In this document: positions 1-11,210 of the stretch, in pieces
How positions within the stretch are numbered: position 1 is the stretch's first letter
Layout: each line of letters opens with the position of its first letter
Assembly (NCBI RefSeq): GCF_902459465.1
Contig: NC_047066.1
Location: 8,311,047 to 8,375,046, forward strand
Direction of reading: 5' to 3'
From: Asterias rubens
Lineage: Eukaryota > Echinodermata > Asteroidea > Forcipulatida > Asteriidae
DNA length: 64,000 nucleotides
Notes under the pieces: model-generated
What the model saw: the letters and a program-made list of their open reading frames with translations, nothing else
Databases searched by the model: none
What the model was told of the DNA's origin: nothing
Made by a program: the position numbers and the translations under genes

Positions 1-534
1 CTTCTCGTCACCACAGAAAGAAGGTAGAGGTGTGGCCTTTAAGGTATGTTCAAGATCCCTCTATTTTTCACTGGTTATACTTTGCCATAATGAGTGAACA
101 TGTGGCTGTGGATTTGGCATCTTCCACGCCCATTCCCCGACCCCCCTATTTTCCCTGTATCGTTTATTTCACACGAGGTTTTCAATATTTAGTTATAATT
201 CTACTTTGGGTGCATTATTTTCCCATTTTCAGAACTATACCAAAAATAGCCCATAATCTACTTCAATTGATTGAATTCTGTAAAATAGGTTCTTTTTTAA
301 CATTATCATTTTTCATATTACACATCTTGTAATAATATTATAAAAATCGTCATTTATGCCTAATAAGGCGATGTTCATATTCATCAAAAGGTTGTCCCGA
401 ATTACAATGCATTATTTATCATTCATCAAGCTTACGTCACACATGGGCTCATCGTGGAGTCTAAAGCGCGTCTTTTTGTGTATGGATATCAATGCATGTA
501 AATAATTATGGGTCAGCTATTGTTGTTGCGCCTA
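1..534. repeat. Dispersed repeat block, first copy (paralogue at 15476-15770)
   Basis: Bases 1-220 match 15476-15690 almost base for base, including a shared stretch about a female-like 'gagtgaacatgtgg' segment and a run of C before 'tattttcc'. The match resumes near 1466-1535 against 15701-15770, so this copy has been split by later insertions. Bases 221-534 show no gene. No long open frame with recognisable similarity was seen, and the family is not identified. Confidence 0.6.
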
Positions 535-1279
535 TTAAAGGCACTGGACACTATTGGTAATTACTCAAAATAATTTAGCATAAAGCCTTACTTGATAACG
601 AGTAATGAAGAGCTGTTGATGGTATAAAACATTGTGAGAAACGGCTCCCTCTGAACGTCGTGTTCGAGAAAGAAGTAATTTCTCACTAAAATATTTGAAT
701 TTAGAGACCTCAGATTTTGATTTTGAGGTCTCGAAATCAAGCACCAGAACGCACACAACTTGTGCAACAAGGGTGTTTTTTCTTCTCTCGCAACTTCGGT
801 GACCAATTAAGCCCAAATTTTCACAAGTTGTTTCTTCTTCTTTATAATAATAATAATAATAATAAAAATACATTTGTAAAGCGCCTAATGCCTCTAAGCG
901 CATAAAGAAAAACAATAAAATAAACAATGAGAGAAAGATACAGATACAAATAAGAAAATTACAAGAAAAGCAGCTTTAAACAAATCAGTTTTCAACAGGG
1001 ACTTAAAACATTGTAAAGAATTAGCTTGGCGAATATGCACAGGGACTATTCCAAATAAACGGTGCGGCGTATAAGAAAAAGATCAGCGGCCATAAAAAAT
1101 GGAAGAAGCTCTAGTAGCAGAAAGCAATGACTGTTGAGATGATCGTAAAGTCCGAGTAGGGGAATAATGATGAACAAGTTCAGATAAATAAGCAGGTGAT
1201 TGACATGTTTGCATATGTTGAGCTAGGTGGGTACACCAAGTGAGAAGACTGGTCTTTGACAATTGACAAAGGTGTCCAG
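535..1279 (+). mobile_element. TTAA-flanked MITE (family A), copy split by another element
   Basis: The left end begins at a TTAA followed by AAGGCACTGGACACTATTGG. The body (AACGGCTCCCTCTGAA, the GAGGTCTCGAAATCAAG centre, the CAAATTTTCACA segment) runs to about 837. The missing right part (ACACCAAGTGAGAAGACTGG, GACAATT, GGTGTCCAGTG) reappears at about 1206-1279. The intervening 838-1205 is a different repeat inserted into this copy. Confidence 0.75.
838..1205 (-). repeat. Inserted repeat with 'aagcgcctaatgc' end
   Basis: A TAATAATAAT run followed by AAAGCGCCTAATGCCTCTAAGCGC sits inside a family A MITE. Related sequence (short 'gcgc' end, then a 'gttccagag' segment) recurs near 31745-31980 and 49490-49720. 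It could be the 3' end of a retroelement or a non-autonomous DNA element; the family was not determined. Confidence 0.5.
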
Positions 1280-1440
1280 TGGCTGGACACGTACCCTGCC
1301 TTTGATCGGGCGAGTTGATCTATGAAAAGCGTTTGAAAACAGTTTTTTTAATAAAATGCATGTGGTTAGAAAGATGTTGTAAAGGTAAAATATAATGATC
1401 CACACAAAAATGCCTCGAAATTGTCACTGTAGTATAATAC
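1280..1440. repeat. Half-copy of the fold-back element seen at 8807-9182
   Basis: The segment GGCGAGTTGATCTATGAAAA to ATGATCCACACAAA and GCCTCGAAATTG matches the left arm of the large inverted repeat in intron 4 of the fibrinogen-domain gene. Only one arm is present. Confidence 0.55.
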
Positions 1441-1647
1441 GAAAGTATAAGGCCGCCAGGGCTAATGTAAACGCAGTGTTTGCGTGGTGTGAGTAATTAA
1501 ACGTCTCCTCCCCCCCCCCTCTTCCTCGAGACCTATATAACACTGATTAAAAGAGGTTACCCTTCGGCTAATAATGTTAACCTCATTGGACAGGATAATG
1601 ACATTGTGCAAAATTACAAATACTTGGGCATAATAATTGACAGTCAG

Positions 1648-2033
1648 TTAAAGGCAGTGGACACTATGCAAATTACTTAAAATAATTATTAGCATAAAAC
1701 CTTATTCGGTAATGACTAATGGGGAGAGGTTGATAGTATAAAACATTGTGAGAAACGGCTCCCTCTGAAATGACTTTGTTTTTGAGAAAGAAGTAATTTT
1801 CCACGAATTTTATTTCGACACCTCAACATTAGATTTTGAGGTCTCGAAATCAAGCATCTGAAAGCACACAACTTCGTGTGACAATGGTATTTTTCTTTCA
1901 TTATTATCTCGCAACTTCGACGACCAATTGAGCTCAAATTTTCACAGGGTTGTTTTTTTATGCATAAGTTGAGAAACACCAAGTGAGAAGACTGGTCTAT
2001 GACAATTATTACCAAAGGTGCCCATGTTCTTAA
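1648..2033 (+). mobile_element. Family A MITE
   Basis: It starts at TTAAAGGCAGTGGACACTAT and carries the standard body: AAACGGCTCCCTCTGAA, GAGGTCTCGAAATCAAGCAT and GAGCTCAAATTTTCACAG. It ends at CAATTATTACC...TCTTAA. The length, about 386 bp, is typical of full copies of this family. The TTAA ends suggest mobilisation by a piggyBac-type transposase (inference). Confidence 0.75.
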
Positions 2034-3609
2034 ATTGGAGTAATCATTGCTCAGCGCTCATCACAAAGGGTGGAGTGTATTTTTTGCGTAAATTAAATTC
2101 TGTTCATTTAGACAAGGAAACTATTATTCTATTTAACTCTTGAATCCCCAACCTGTTTGATATTTCACTCGAATCGATACATCTGAACGTAGATCAGTGA
2201 CGCTTCAAGGGTTGCTACGCAACGCACAATACATCCAGTGTTAGGATAAAAGATGGCGGTGACAAACGAACCAGGGATGGGATCACGTGTTCTGAAATGA
2301 AAGCCTTAAACTAAGGCCGTATTCACCTATTGTTGGCAGCCCTGAGCTGCAGTGGCGCTCCAGTGGCTGTTCAATATCAACCCACCCTCGCAGGTACCCA
2401 TTTATATCCCCGGGGAAGAGATTAATTTTAGTCAACCATATTGCCCAAGGACACAATCGTCATGAACGAGATTCGAATCCACCGATGACTTTAAAGCCAT
2501 TATACACTTTCGGAAAAACAGTATTGTCCAAGTCCCACACTTCGTGTATCACAACTTATACATAAAATAACAATCCTGTGGAAATGCAGGCTCAATCGGA
2601 CATCGGAGTCGGGATAAAATAACGGGAAAACCCACTCCTGTTTTCGCGCGTTTTGCCGTGTCATGACATGTGTTTATAACAAATCCGTAATTCTCGCTAA
2701 CGAGAGCTATGATTGTTTAATTATGAGACCCATGTATGTAGCACCTAAGTTTTAATGATTTACAAGGTGCCGTCAGCAGCCACTGCAAGAAACACCGGGG
2801 CAAACCCTTGTCTTCTCAATAGGCGCAATTGGGTTTTACGTGCAGTATACGGGACCAGCGGCTTTGCGTCCCATCCGAAGGACGCAGCAATAATGCCATC
2901 TTACATGTCTCCCCGGCCGTATCCACGATATCTCACCGCTGCAAAAAACGACAGAGGTAGATGTGGTACCCAGGTCACCAAATAATAACAATAACATAAT
3001 AATATCGAAGTCTTATATAGCGCACGTATCTACCAAACAAGGTACTCAAGGCGCTGAGTATATACAATCTTTCAGAAAGATAGGTAATTGCAGTGATGAA
3101 TTTTGAGACCCAATTTTTTAGCATCTTATAAGGGTTTACAAGGTGCTACGGCGCATACAGCAGCCACAGCCAGGAACATCGGGGCGAACCCCTTCTCTTT
3201 TCGAAAAGTGCACTGGGTTATTTTACATGCGTTACCTTAACACAAACCTTAATCTAAACGAGACCCAACAACTCATGGGGGATAAAGCAACCTGACACCA
3301 TTTCATCGAAGCTGCCTCTACAATTCCGCCCAAGGACGAAGGATGATGATGATCCATACGCTATTACTTTAATATCTCATTGCTCTCTTATAATGCCGTA
3401 TCATTTTCCGGGGGGTGTAAATTTAATAAAAATGTTTGTATATAACTTACAAAATCATAAAAAAACATTTTCAAAAACTCAATCACTGATGGTTGTTTAA
3501 TTACACAATGACATACATATCATGTTTGTTATGACAAACTACAGTCGTAACATTATGGAAACATGAAAACATATTCGTTGTTTCTCATCCACACAAAGTT
3601 AACCGCGCC
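2034..3609. repeat. Gene-free stretch with retroelement/SINE tails
   Basis: No gene was recognised. Bases 2330-2480 resemble the reverse of repeats at 44560-44800 and 57650-57830 ('aatatcaacc', 'ccaaggacaca', 'cgaatcc'). Bases 2755-2860 and 3110-3250 match the reverse complement of the tail of the SINE at 41211-41640 (segments equivalent to CAGCAGCCACTG, GAAACAC, CTTCTC, TTTTACGTGC). Confidence 0.5.
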
Positions 3610-3974
3610 TTAAAGGATTTGGGTACCTTTTCAAAGTGTCCCTAGATTTACATTAAACTTACAGGGTTTGAATATAATGATAGTGGAAAGCTTCCCTTTA
3701 AATATTACTTACTGGGGTGCTGTAGTTTTTGCGAAATGAGTAAAACAATGTCATTAAAATACGTTTGTAAATGATTAAAATAATGTTTGTCTCATGAGAC
3801 GCAAATTATTTTCATGACATTGTTTTACTCATTTCCCCAAAACTACAGCACCTCAGCACGTAATATTTTCAGGGAGCTTTCTGCTCTCATTATCTTCAAA
3901 CTGTGTAAGTTTAGTGTAAATCCGTGGACATTGTGTTTTATGTCCTACAAAAGTTACATAGACCGGCCCTTTAA
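3610..3974. mobile_element. Fold-back MITE family B (TTAA ends)
   Basis: A long imperfect palindrome begins TTAAAGGATTTGGGTAC and ends CGGCCCTTTAA. Each arm carries a GTAAGTTTA-like motif, AATGATAGTGGAAAGCTTCCC, and a GCTGTAGTTTTTG/CAAAACTACAGC pair around a CTCATGAGAC centre. The family recurs at 40840-41187 and begins again at 63909. TTAA flanks suggest piggyBac-type target choice. Confidence 0.75.
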
Positions 3975-4346
3975 CTGAAAATACAAATTTCATGTCGTCT
4001 GCAAAGCGTGTCTAATGGAAACTGATGGCTTTTGAATGACTTTTCCCTCCAATAAGTGAATGTGAACCATACCTGTAACCATGGATATATATATCTGTTG
4101 AATAATGCAGCAAGTAAAAGCACCACTTTTGTGCTCTCTGAAATTCTGACACAGCACTCAATTTTGATGTATTTTCTATTTTATTTATGTATACCACAAC
4201 GCGTCGGCATGCACGCACTTCGTGTTTAACGTTTAAGGCTCGCAGTGGATACGTGTCGTTAATTTAGCATACGTTTGAAGTACCAATTGTTTGGTACCCT
4301 TTTCTGGGAGCGCATTTTGTGTCTTGTTTTTGTGTATGTTGCTTCA

Positions 4347-7300
4347 ATGGCAGTAGAGACGATTCTTGGATTGGTGGCCCTCGTGGTCGGTAAGTTGACT
4401 TAAATATCCCTTTAAAGGCACTGGACACCTTTGGTAATTTTCACAGACCAGTATTCTCACTTGGTGTATCCCAAACATTGTGCAAAAAATAACAAACATA
4501 TTTTGACTTGGTCGGCTTCAGGCACGAAGTCTTTTGACATTTTGAGTGAAAATTTACATATTTCTCAGCTAAAAAAAAAAATTTCAGGAGGGAGCCGTTT
4601 CTAAAAAAATCAAAAAAATCAGCAGCTCTCCTTTGCTCATTGTTAACAATTATTTTGAGTAATTACCAATAGTGTTCAGTACCTTTTTTTTATTAAGAGA
4701 AGACATCTCGATCATCTTACATTTTGTACCAAACATGACAAAACTTGTTGAAATAATTGCATATAATTATGAAGTATACTAATGTTTGTGTGGGGGAAAA
4801 CAACATACGTTTGCCTTTGGACGCTGGCTTCTCTGCCATGAATTGTTTTCGACTGGGTTAAATAAACCTTTCAGAGAATGCTATCTGAAAGGAATTGGAG
4901 AGTTTATATGACTTAGTTTCAATGACTAGTTTAAATGACGGATTTATTCCATAAGATGAAAAATCAAAATTGTCACAAAATCATCGCATAATGCGTTTTG
5001 TTTTGCATACCGCATAATTTCCTTCACGAGTTGAATTATTGCAAATCTAATCAATACATTGTTCGAAATAAGCAAGGCCTATATTTAGTTGAGTCTATAC
5101 TCAGATTACATAATCACTGTTAAAATTGATTGCAATTCATTTTGTTTTTAGAAACCACAGCAGCTTTCGATATAGTTTAAAGCGTTTAAACAAACATTTA
5201 ATTTCGATCGGTTATGTTAAAAAGATATTGATTTTTTTTTTATGCCCTAACGTCTCCGATTGAGTGTGATTATTCTTCCTTCGTGGACATAATATAGGCC
5301 TATTATTATCTCCGGTTTTTCGGCGATATCTTAAATTAAAAACAAGACCACCTTTCGAAATGACATTTTCACATGTTAGTATTCTATACATTTACATGTA
5401 TATAGGATTAATTACAAACAAAAAAAATGGTATACTTTGCCTATACAGTTAATCAATATTTGTCAACTATAACCAGGCCTGGGATTTCATCATTTTTTCA
5501 AAGGGCACTTCCTTTTGAAAATCTTAAAGTATATTGGGAACGTCTTGCCAAACTGCAACAGAGGCCATGGCTTCCGTTGCCTTTGTTTAATTACAGGCCT
5601 GTATAGCAGTTCAGTTCAGTCCAGTTCAGTACAACATTTATTTCCAATTCCTCAATCAATATAAATGCAATGTCTACAAAGTGATACACAGAAATGCAGG
5701 AAATTTGGGGCAACAACCAAGCACAGCTTGGTATTAGGGAGTGCCCATATAAAGAAAAGATCCAATACACATACAATAGAACAGAGCAGACAAGGCACAA
5801 AGCACAAGACTAACAAAGACCGGGACAACAAAGACACACAACATTCAGTTGACAATAAGAGAGCATTCCTCGTTCGAATCACCGTTGGAAAAATTAGGAA
5901 ATTGTTATGTTTTCCTCTTTCTTGATCTCTCACGAAAGTTCCCCTGGTCTCGAGTGAGGTGTGTTACTACGGGAACGAGCCCGACCCCAGCCACGGCAAC
6001 AAACTCCGATGGGTGCTGCCGGTCCGCGACCCCTGCCGATGCACCGTCATCCGCATCGGTGGAATGAACTCGGTGACTCCGAAACGAGCGTTTCAACCAA
6101 AGTACGAGGATCAACCTTTCACCACCAAGGATGTTACTGAAATACGCAAGAAGTTCAACTGTAGCGGTAAGTTACAAAAAGGGGCGATATTTGGGGAAGA
6201 CTTTGAAAAATACGTAATAAAACCAATGTAGGACTCTTATCTTTACATGTAACGCTGGAACTCTGGAACCGGCTTCCAACACATGCGAATACACCATCCG
6301 TTCAATAGTTCACTTCAAACCTGCCAAACATGTGGCCTTTCAAACATTTCTCTTGCCAGTGGTTTCACTTCATCTTGTAAAATTCTATTCATCATTTTTG
6401 TATTAACTAATGTGTGTTTTAGAATTGTTTATGTTCTTTTAATTAATGCATGCTAGTAAAGCGCATTATTTTGGGGTCTTTGTGTTGGAAGCCGGTTCTT
6501 TACAGGAATGATTTTTTTAAAAATATTATTTACACAATAAAAGCAAAGGTAAACCGAAGTTTCAGAATTCAAATTTGTTTAAATTTGACAATTTAACTTG
6601 GGATTTGGCTCTTTGAAACAAAAGCTAAATGGCATTTTAAAAATCGTTTCTTGTTAAAAGGATGTCTTCCGGTATAACCACCCCTTAAACTAATGACAAC
6701 AACAACACAAGTACAGTAGCTTTCGATGGTAGAGACCACTTTGAGAAACATTTTACTTCGATGTATCATTTTTTTTTTTTTTTTAATTGCATTTGAGAAT
6801 GTGTAAGATGTTGTGAAACGATTCCCATGAATGTGCTTTCATACAGAGTTACTGGACACTATTGGTAATAATCTAAACAATTGTTAGCATAAAATCTTAC
6901 TTGGTAACGAGCAATGGAGAGCTGTTGATAGTATAACACATTGTGAGTAACAGCTCCCTCTGAAGTAAAATAGTTTTTGAGAAAGAGGTAATTTCTCACT
7001 AAAATATTTGATATTTTGGTAAAAATGGTTTTTGTAAACACTCCCAGCCAAAATTCTGTAAAAACGCGAGGTCAAGCAAACCCGCGCGACAAAGGACTCG
7101 TGACGGTATGTTCATGACAAAAGTTAAAATATTGACATTTTCCTGTAGCCCCTGCTACTTAATACTGATGATGCGGCTTAGCTTGGTGACGAAGGTGGGA
7201 ACTGGAGCTCGGTGATGCATGGATGGGCAAACTGGATCCTACCAAACTGGATCCTACTAAAGGCCGGTTTATAGTCGGTCGCGCGATGGTCGCGCGATGG

Positions 7301-9597
7301 AAATCTTGCACGCAATCCTAAGACTGAGGCCTAGAAACCGTGTCTTTTTATGATCGCGCGTCAAGATTTCCATCGCCCGACCATCGCGCGACCGACTATA
7401 ACTCGGCCTACACTTTGGCATTTAATGGGGGGGGGGGGGGGAGAATCGCCACTGTTTGCCCGTTTAGGTTTGTTTCTCCATGCAGATATTTTCAAAAAAC
7501 GACTCATAAAATTGGAGCACATCACCAATGTGTTTTGTTGATATCAGAGGCATATTTACAACAACTCATATGTTTTTCTTCTTTTCACTGACTTCCATGC
7601 AGACGTTACACAACCGACCAACCCCGCTGACTGTCAGGCCATAAAGGAAAGTGGTCAAGGCATGAGTGACATGTACACCATCTATCCAAGCCAGTATTCA
7701 AATGGTATCGATGTTTATTGCAACAATGGATGGATGGTAAGTTGATGGCTGTTTTCGGACACTACAGGGTGTTTAAAAAAAAAGTATACATTTTGAAAAA
7801 TCCAATTGGGATACACTTTCCTAAATGTATACTTTTTTTTAAACACCCTGTATTGGTAATTACTCAAAATATTGATTAGCATAAAAACATACTTGGTAAC
7901 GAGCAATGGAAAGTATAAAACATTGTGAGAAACAGCTCCATCTGAAGTAACGTACTTTTCGAGAATTAATTTTCCACTAATTTGATTTCAAGACCTCAGA
8001 ATTAGATTTTAAAGTTTCGAAATCAAGCATCTGAATGATAGCAATCAACTTCGTGTGTCGAGGGTGTTTTTTTTCTTTCATTATTATCTCGCAACCCCGA
8101 CGACCAATTATGCTCAAATTTTCACACGTTTGTTATTTTGTGCATGTTTGTACACTAAAGTGAGAAGACTTGTCTTTGACAATTATCAATAGTGTCCAGT
8201 GTCTTTAAACATAAATATTGCAAAACAAAGGGCCATTATCGTCATGATCTAAGCAGGCCCATAGAGCAGGCCTTTTAGACTTGTTTCAAGTCCCAATCCC
8301 GTGAGAGTCCTTTTATTTTCAGTCCCATCACCTAACCCGTGTTAAAGTTGGTGTGGTTGTCAAGTTTGGACGGAACGAGTGTTGGGACGCGATGAGAACG
8401 TTCGACGTGATTGAACGCACTATTCGTCTAGGTTTGAGTACAAACAAATCATCTGAAACATGGTTTTAACCCTCAATTTCCTTTAAACAGGTTTTCCAGA
8501 GACGCGTGGACGGAACGGTGAGTTTCACCCGCAGCTGGGCCGAGTATAGGGATGGTTTCGGTGACAAGGAAGGGTCGTTCTGGCTGGGGAACGAGATCCT
8601 CCGTCGTCTCACTGAACCTGTAGCTGGGGAGCAGGGATGGCAGATGAGTGTGAGGCTAACAACCAATGATGGACGCCAACAGTATGGGGTGTATAATGAT
8701 TTTCGTGTCGATGGAGAGAACTACACTCTTCATGTTGGTGAATTTCAAGCTGATCCCGATAACCCTTTGGGTAAGTGTGGTGTCAGAAAAGCAACACCCA
8801 AAAGGAACACGTTGCCCTTCATCGGTCGAGTTGGTCTTTGAAAAGAGTTTGAAACCGTTTGTTACGAAATGCAAATGGTTAGATAGATGATTTAAAAGTA
8901 TAATATAATGATCCACACAAACATGCCTCGAAATTGCTCGTTTTTTCCTGTTACGTCGCGAAGAAACACGGTCGGCCATTTTGTGTAGTCAAAATTTTGA
9001 CTCTATAAAATGGCCGACCGTTTAGTTCGAGACGTAAAAGGAAAACAGTGCAATTTCGAGTGATACTTGTGTGGATCATTTTTTTTTATACTTTAAAAAC
9101 ATCTTTCTAACCATATGCATTTCATAACAAACAGTTTCAAACGGTTTTCAAATACCAACTCGTCCGAATAAGGCAACGTGCTTATTAAAGACACTGCGGC
9201 TATGGGCAACAAAAGAGAACAGAGAATCAACAGCACATACTGCAACAAAGGGGCCTACAGGTAAAATAATGTTAACTTTGTTTCTTTATATCTGCCACCA
9301 GCTGACTGTCTGTCCCCTCCTCCCGGCGGTGAACCACCATCCAACGGACAGCCCTTCACGACGTACGATCAGGACAACGATGCCGAACCCGATCTGAACT
9401 GCGCCGATGAGTTGAAGGGAGGTTGGTGGTTCAATCGATGCACAGAGACAGGCTGGGGTGTCGGGCGGCACAGTAACCTGAACGGCGAGTATTCTCAGAT
9501 ACCCCCAGCCGATAAGTACGGCCGCGGCATCGTGTGGAGCACCATCTACCATCAAATAACGCGCACTGTAATGAAAATACGTCGTCGTGATGGTTGA
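4347..9597 (+). CDS. Secreted fibrinogen-related domain protein (ficolin/tenascin-C-terminus-like), five exons
   Basis: The model joins exons 4347-4389, 5939-6166, 7603-7736, 8491-8770 and 9302-9597. All splice phases agree and the product is 326 residues. Exon 1 and the first codons of exon 2 encode a hydrophobic signal peptide (MAVETILGLVALVV, then PLVSS). Exon 2 gives a domain of about 70 residues with four cysteines (CYYGNE, DPCRC, NCSG) that I do not recognise. The fibrinogen fold starts near residue 95 (DCQAIKESGQGMSDMYTIYP) and continues through VFQRRVDGTVSFTRSW, the calcium-loop-like DQDNDAEPDLNC, GGWWFNRC, LNGEY and the terminal MKIRRR. The loop after YCNNGWM is shorter than usual, lacking the METDGGGW-type insert. 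Such proteins are extracellular lectins or adhesion/immune-recognition factors in invertebrates; the ligand here is unknown. AATAAA occurs at 9804. The introns are full of MITEs. Confidence 0.85.
4412..4687 (-). mobile_element. Family A MITE, shortened, in intron 1 of the fibrinogen-domain gene
   Basis: TTAAAGGCACTGGACACC lies only 22 bp after the exon 1 donor. The reverse-oriented body (ACCAGTATTCTCACTTGGTG, GGAGGGAGCCGTTTCT) follows, and the end is GAGTAATTACCAATAGTG with a degraded terminus. Confidence 0.65.
5471..5938. repeat. Repeat-derived intron 1 sequence
   Basis: An 'aggcctgggatttcat...aggccatggcttccgttgcc...caggcctg' unit (5475-5600) recurs near 25607-25735, 27760-27900 and 62950-63135. 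It is followed by a TTCAGTTCAGTCCAGTTCAG run and a retroelement-like segment that reaches the exon 2 acceptor at 5938. No coding function is seen. Confidence 0.45.
6238..6500 (+). pseudogene. Degenerate LINE reverse-transcriptase tail
   Basis: A broken reading frame here resembles the usual end of CR1/L2-type ORF2 (a 'WNRLP...FK' pattern) and is followed by AAAGCGCATTATTTTGGGG, a common 3' end of such elements. It contains stops and lies in intron 2 of the fibrinogen-domain gene. The call rests on pattern recognition only. Confidence 0.35.
6847..7020 (+). mobile_element. Family A MITE, 5' part only
   Basis: ACTGGACACTATTGGTAAT is followed by the standard first 170 bp (GGTAACGAGCAATGG, GAGAGCTGTTGATAGTATAA, CTCCCTCTGAAGTA). 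It then stops without the right end. Confidence 0.6.
7260..7408. repeat. Fold-back element, about 149 bp
   Basis: The left arm GGCCGGTTTATAGTCGGTCG with CGCGATGG pairs with a right arm reading CCATCGCGCGACCGACTATA and ending CTCGGCC. TGGAAATCTTG and CAAGATTTCCA pair further inside. It is probably a non-autonomous DNA element, in intron 2 of the fibrinogen-domain gene. Confidence 0.65.
7755..8208 (+). mobile_element. Family A MITE interrupted by an 86-bp element
   Basis: The left end (TCGGACACTA / TTGGTAATTACTC) is split by the 86-bp element. The rest runs through AGAAACAGCTCCATCTGAAG and TCAAATTTTCACACG to AATAGTGTCCAGTGTCTTTAA at 8208. It lies in intron 3 of the fibrinogen-domain gene. Confidence 0.75.
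7765..7850. mobile_element. 86-bp CAGGGTGTTT MITE nested inside a family A MITE, TA duplication
   Basis: The arms CAGGGTGTTTAAAAA... and ...TTTTTAAACACCCTG flank GTATACATTT/AAATGTATAC. The element sits between two TA dinucleotides (7763-7764 and 7851-7852). Removing it and one TA restores the family A end (GGACACTATTGGTAATT), which fits a Tc1/mariner-type insertion. Confidence 0.8.
8807..9182. repeat. Large fold-back element directly after exon 4
   Basis: The inverted arms start CACGTTGCCCTTCATCGG near 8808 and end AATAAGGCAACGTG near 9182. They meet around 8990, where CGGTCGGCCATTTTGTGTAG faces AATGGCCGACCG. ATGATCCACACAA and TGTGTGGATCAT also pair. It begins about 40 bp after the exon 4 donor. 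Confidence 0.7.
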
Positions 9598-9674
9598 AAG
9601 GAAATACAAATTTTGGAATATTACCCAGATTTAAAAATCAAACTATATTTTAATCTATTAAATCAAAGAAATCT

Positions 9675-10010
9675 TATAAAAAAGACGTTTCTGGACTCGC
9701 CTTAAAATCTCATTATATCATCCTCACTCATCAAAAGAAAAACAAGATACGATTCAGAAAATAACTCGAATAGTTATTTTGATCGAATATTGGACTCTAC
9801 AAGAATAAAAATCGATGTTGGACTTTTTAACTAAAATTATACTTAAATTTATAATTTACAATGAATCTTTATAAGAGTAGGTTTCTGGACTCCAGATTGC
9901 CCGTCTTGCAATTTCATTATCTCATTCTCACCCAGCAGAAGAAAAAAACCAGGATACAATATTGAAAATAAATCGAATATAGTTATTTTGATCAAATATT
10001 GGACTCTAGT
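9675..10010. repeat. Duplicated AT-rich 3' flank of the fibrinogen-domain gene
   Basis: Two diverged units, about 9675-9800 and 9870-10010, share GTTTCTGGACTC, ATTTCATTATCTCAT-like and AGTTATTTTGATC(G/A)AATATTGGACTCTA segments at a period near 195 bp. The first would be 3' UTR or flank of the gene. Confidence 0.65.
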
Positions 10011-10018
10011 TATCTTCC

Positions 10019-10129
10019 CAGATACCTCCCGAAGATGAGTACGACCGCGGCATCGTGTGGAGCCTCATCTACCAGCAAATAACGCGCACTAAAATGAAAA
10101 TGCGACGTAACAAAATATTTATCGTTTAA
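10019..10129 (+). pseudogene. Copied fragment of the last fibrinogen-domain exon
   Basis: The frame reads QIPPEDEYDRGIVWSLIYQQ followed by ITRTKMKMRRNK and a stop. This matches the end of exon 5 (QIPPADKYGRGIVWSTIYHQ). It lies about 420 bp downstream of the true stop, is preceded by TATCTTCCCAG (acceptor-like) and has no upstream exon. It is most likely the remnant of a tandem gene duplication; an alternative terminal exon cannot be excluded. Confidence 0.65.
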
Positions 10130-10606
10130 AGACCTGCTTGAACGAAAATGTCAAGTCGTGAACTTTGCTGAATTCCACTTAAAATGTTTTCGATGAATAA
10201 GGAAATCGATTCATATGATCATAAATAGGTTTCAATTGTGTAAAAAAACAATCATTTTGTATGCCCTTATCCAGAGCTTTTGTGCGAGATTTGCGAAAAG
10301 CCCCGTTACGTAATCACTCTCAAAACGTCATAAGTAGATAAAGCCGCTTTGTTGCAGCGTGGATGTATAACAAAGCAAACTCCCACATATGACATCAGCG
10401 GCATTGTCCTTTGACGCCCGCTCTCAACGGCAGAAGTGCTTTTAGTTTTTCTAAAAACCTCTAGGTAGGGGCCTGATTTTTTAATCGATAATTACTAAAA
10501 GTTCAGAAGTGTACACATATCAAAATTACATTAAAATGGTGAACAAGTGCATTATAAACAAGTAACAATACCATTTCTGTTGAAAACATTCCGCTCAGGT
10601 AGCTGT
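10130..10606. other. Gene-free stretch
   Basis: AT-rich sequence without a recognisable gene or repeat beyond short runs. Confidence 0.4.
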
Positions 10607-10955
10607 TTAAAGGCACTGGACACGTTTGGGGTAATTGTCAAAAACCAGTATTCTCACTTTGTGTATCCCAACATATGCATAAAATAACAAACCTATGAAA
10701 ATTTGGGCTCAATTGGTCATCGAAGTTGCAAGAGAATAATGAAAGAAAAAACAACCCCTGTTGCGTTGTACTTAAGTGTGCTTTCAGATGCATAACAAAA
10801 GGCTTCATGTGAATCTTTTATCATTTTGAGCGAGACATTACTTCTTTCTCAAAAACTGTACGTTACTTCAGAGGGAGCTGTTTCTCACAATGTTTTATAC
10901 TATCAATAGCTCTCTCTTTACCATGTAAGTTTTTTAGTAATAGCGTACATTGCCT
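10607..10955 (-). mobile_element. Family A MITE
   Basis: It begins TTAAAGGCACTGGACACG and is reverse-oriented (ACCAGTATTCTCACTTTGTG, GGGCTCAATTGGTCATCG, CAGAGGGAGCTGTTTCTCAC). The right terminus is degraded. Confidence 0.65.
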
Positions 10956-11210
10956 TCAAATTGTAGCATTTAACGAACAGTCGATGTTACTTTTTCCAAA
11001 TTCTGAATGTTAAAAAGATCTCACGCGCCTGTCTAAAATAATTTAGTCCTGTGGCAGCTTGTTTGTTTTGGATTTAAATAATTAAGCTACTAATGCCTTC
11101 ATGTTTGGTCACGTGATATAAAACCATAAATGTTAATCAGATCCGGGACCGTAGCGTAGAAATGGAATAATTATAATAATAATGTTTGCTTTAGTTTTGT
11201 ATTATTTTTA

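Noticed and set aside
5652..5933. Overlapping open frames on both strands just before fibrinogen-gene exon 2
   Set aside because: The region is a dispersed retroelement-like repeat; the true exon begins at 5939, the only acceptor matching the phase of exon 1.
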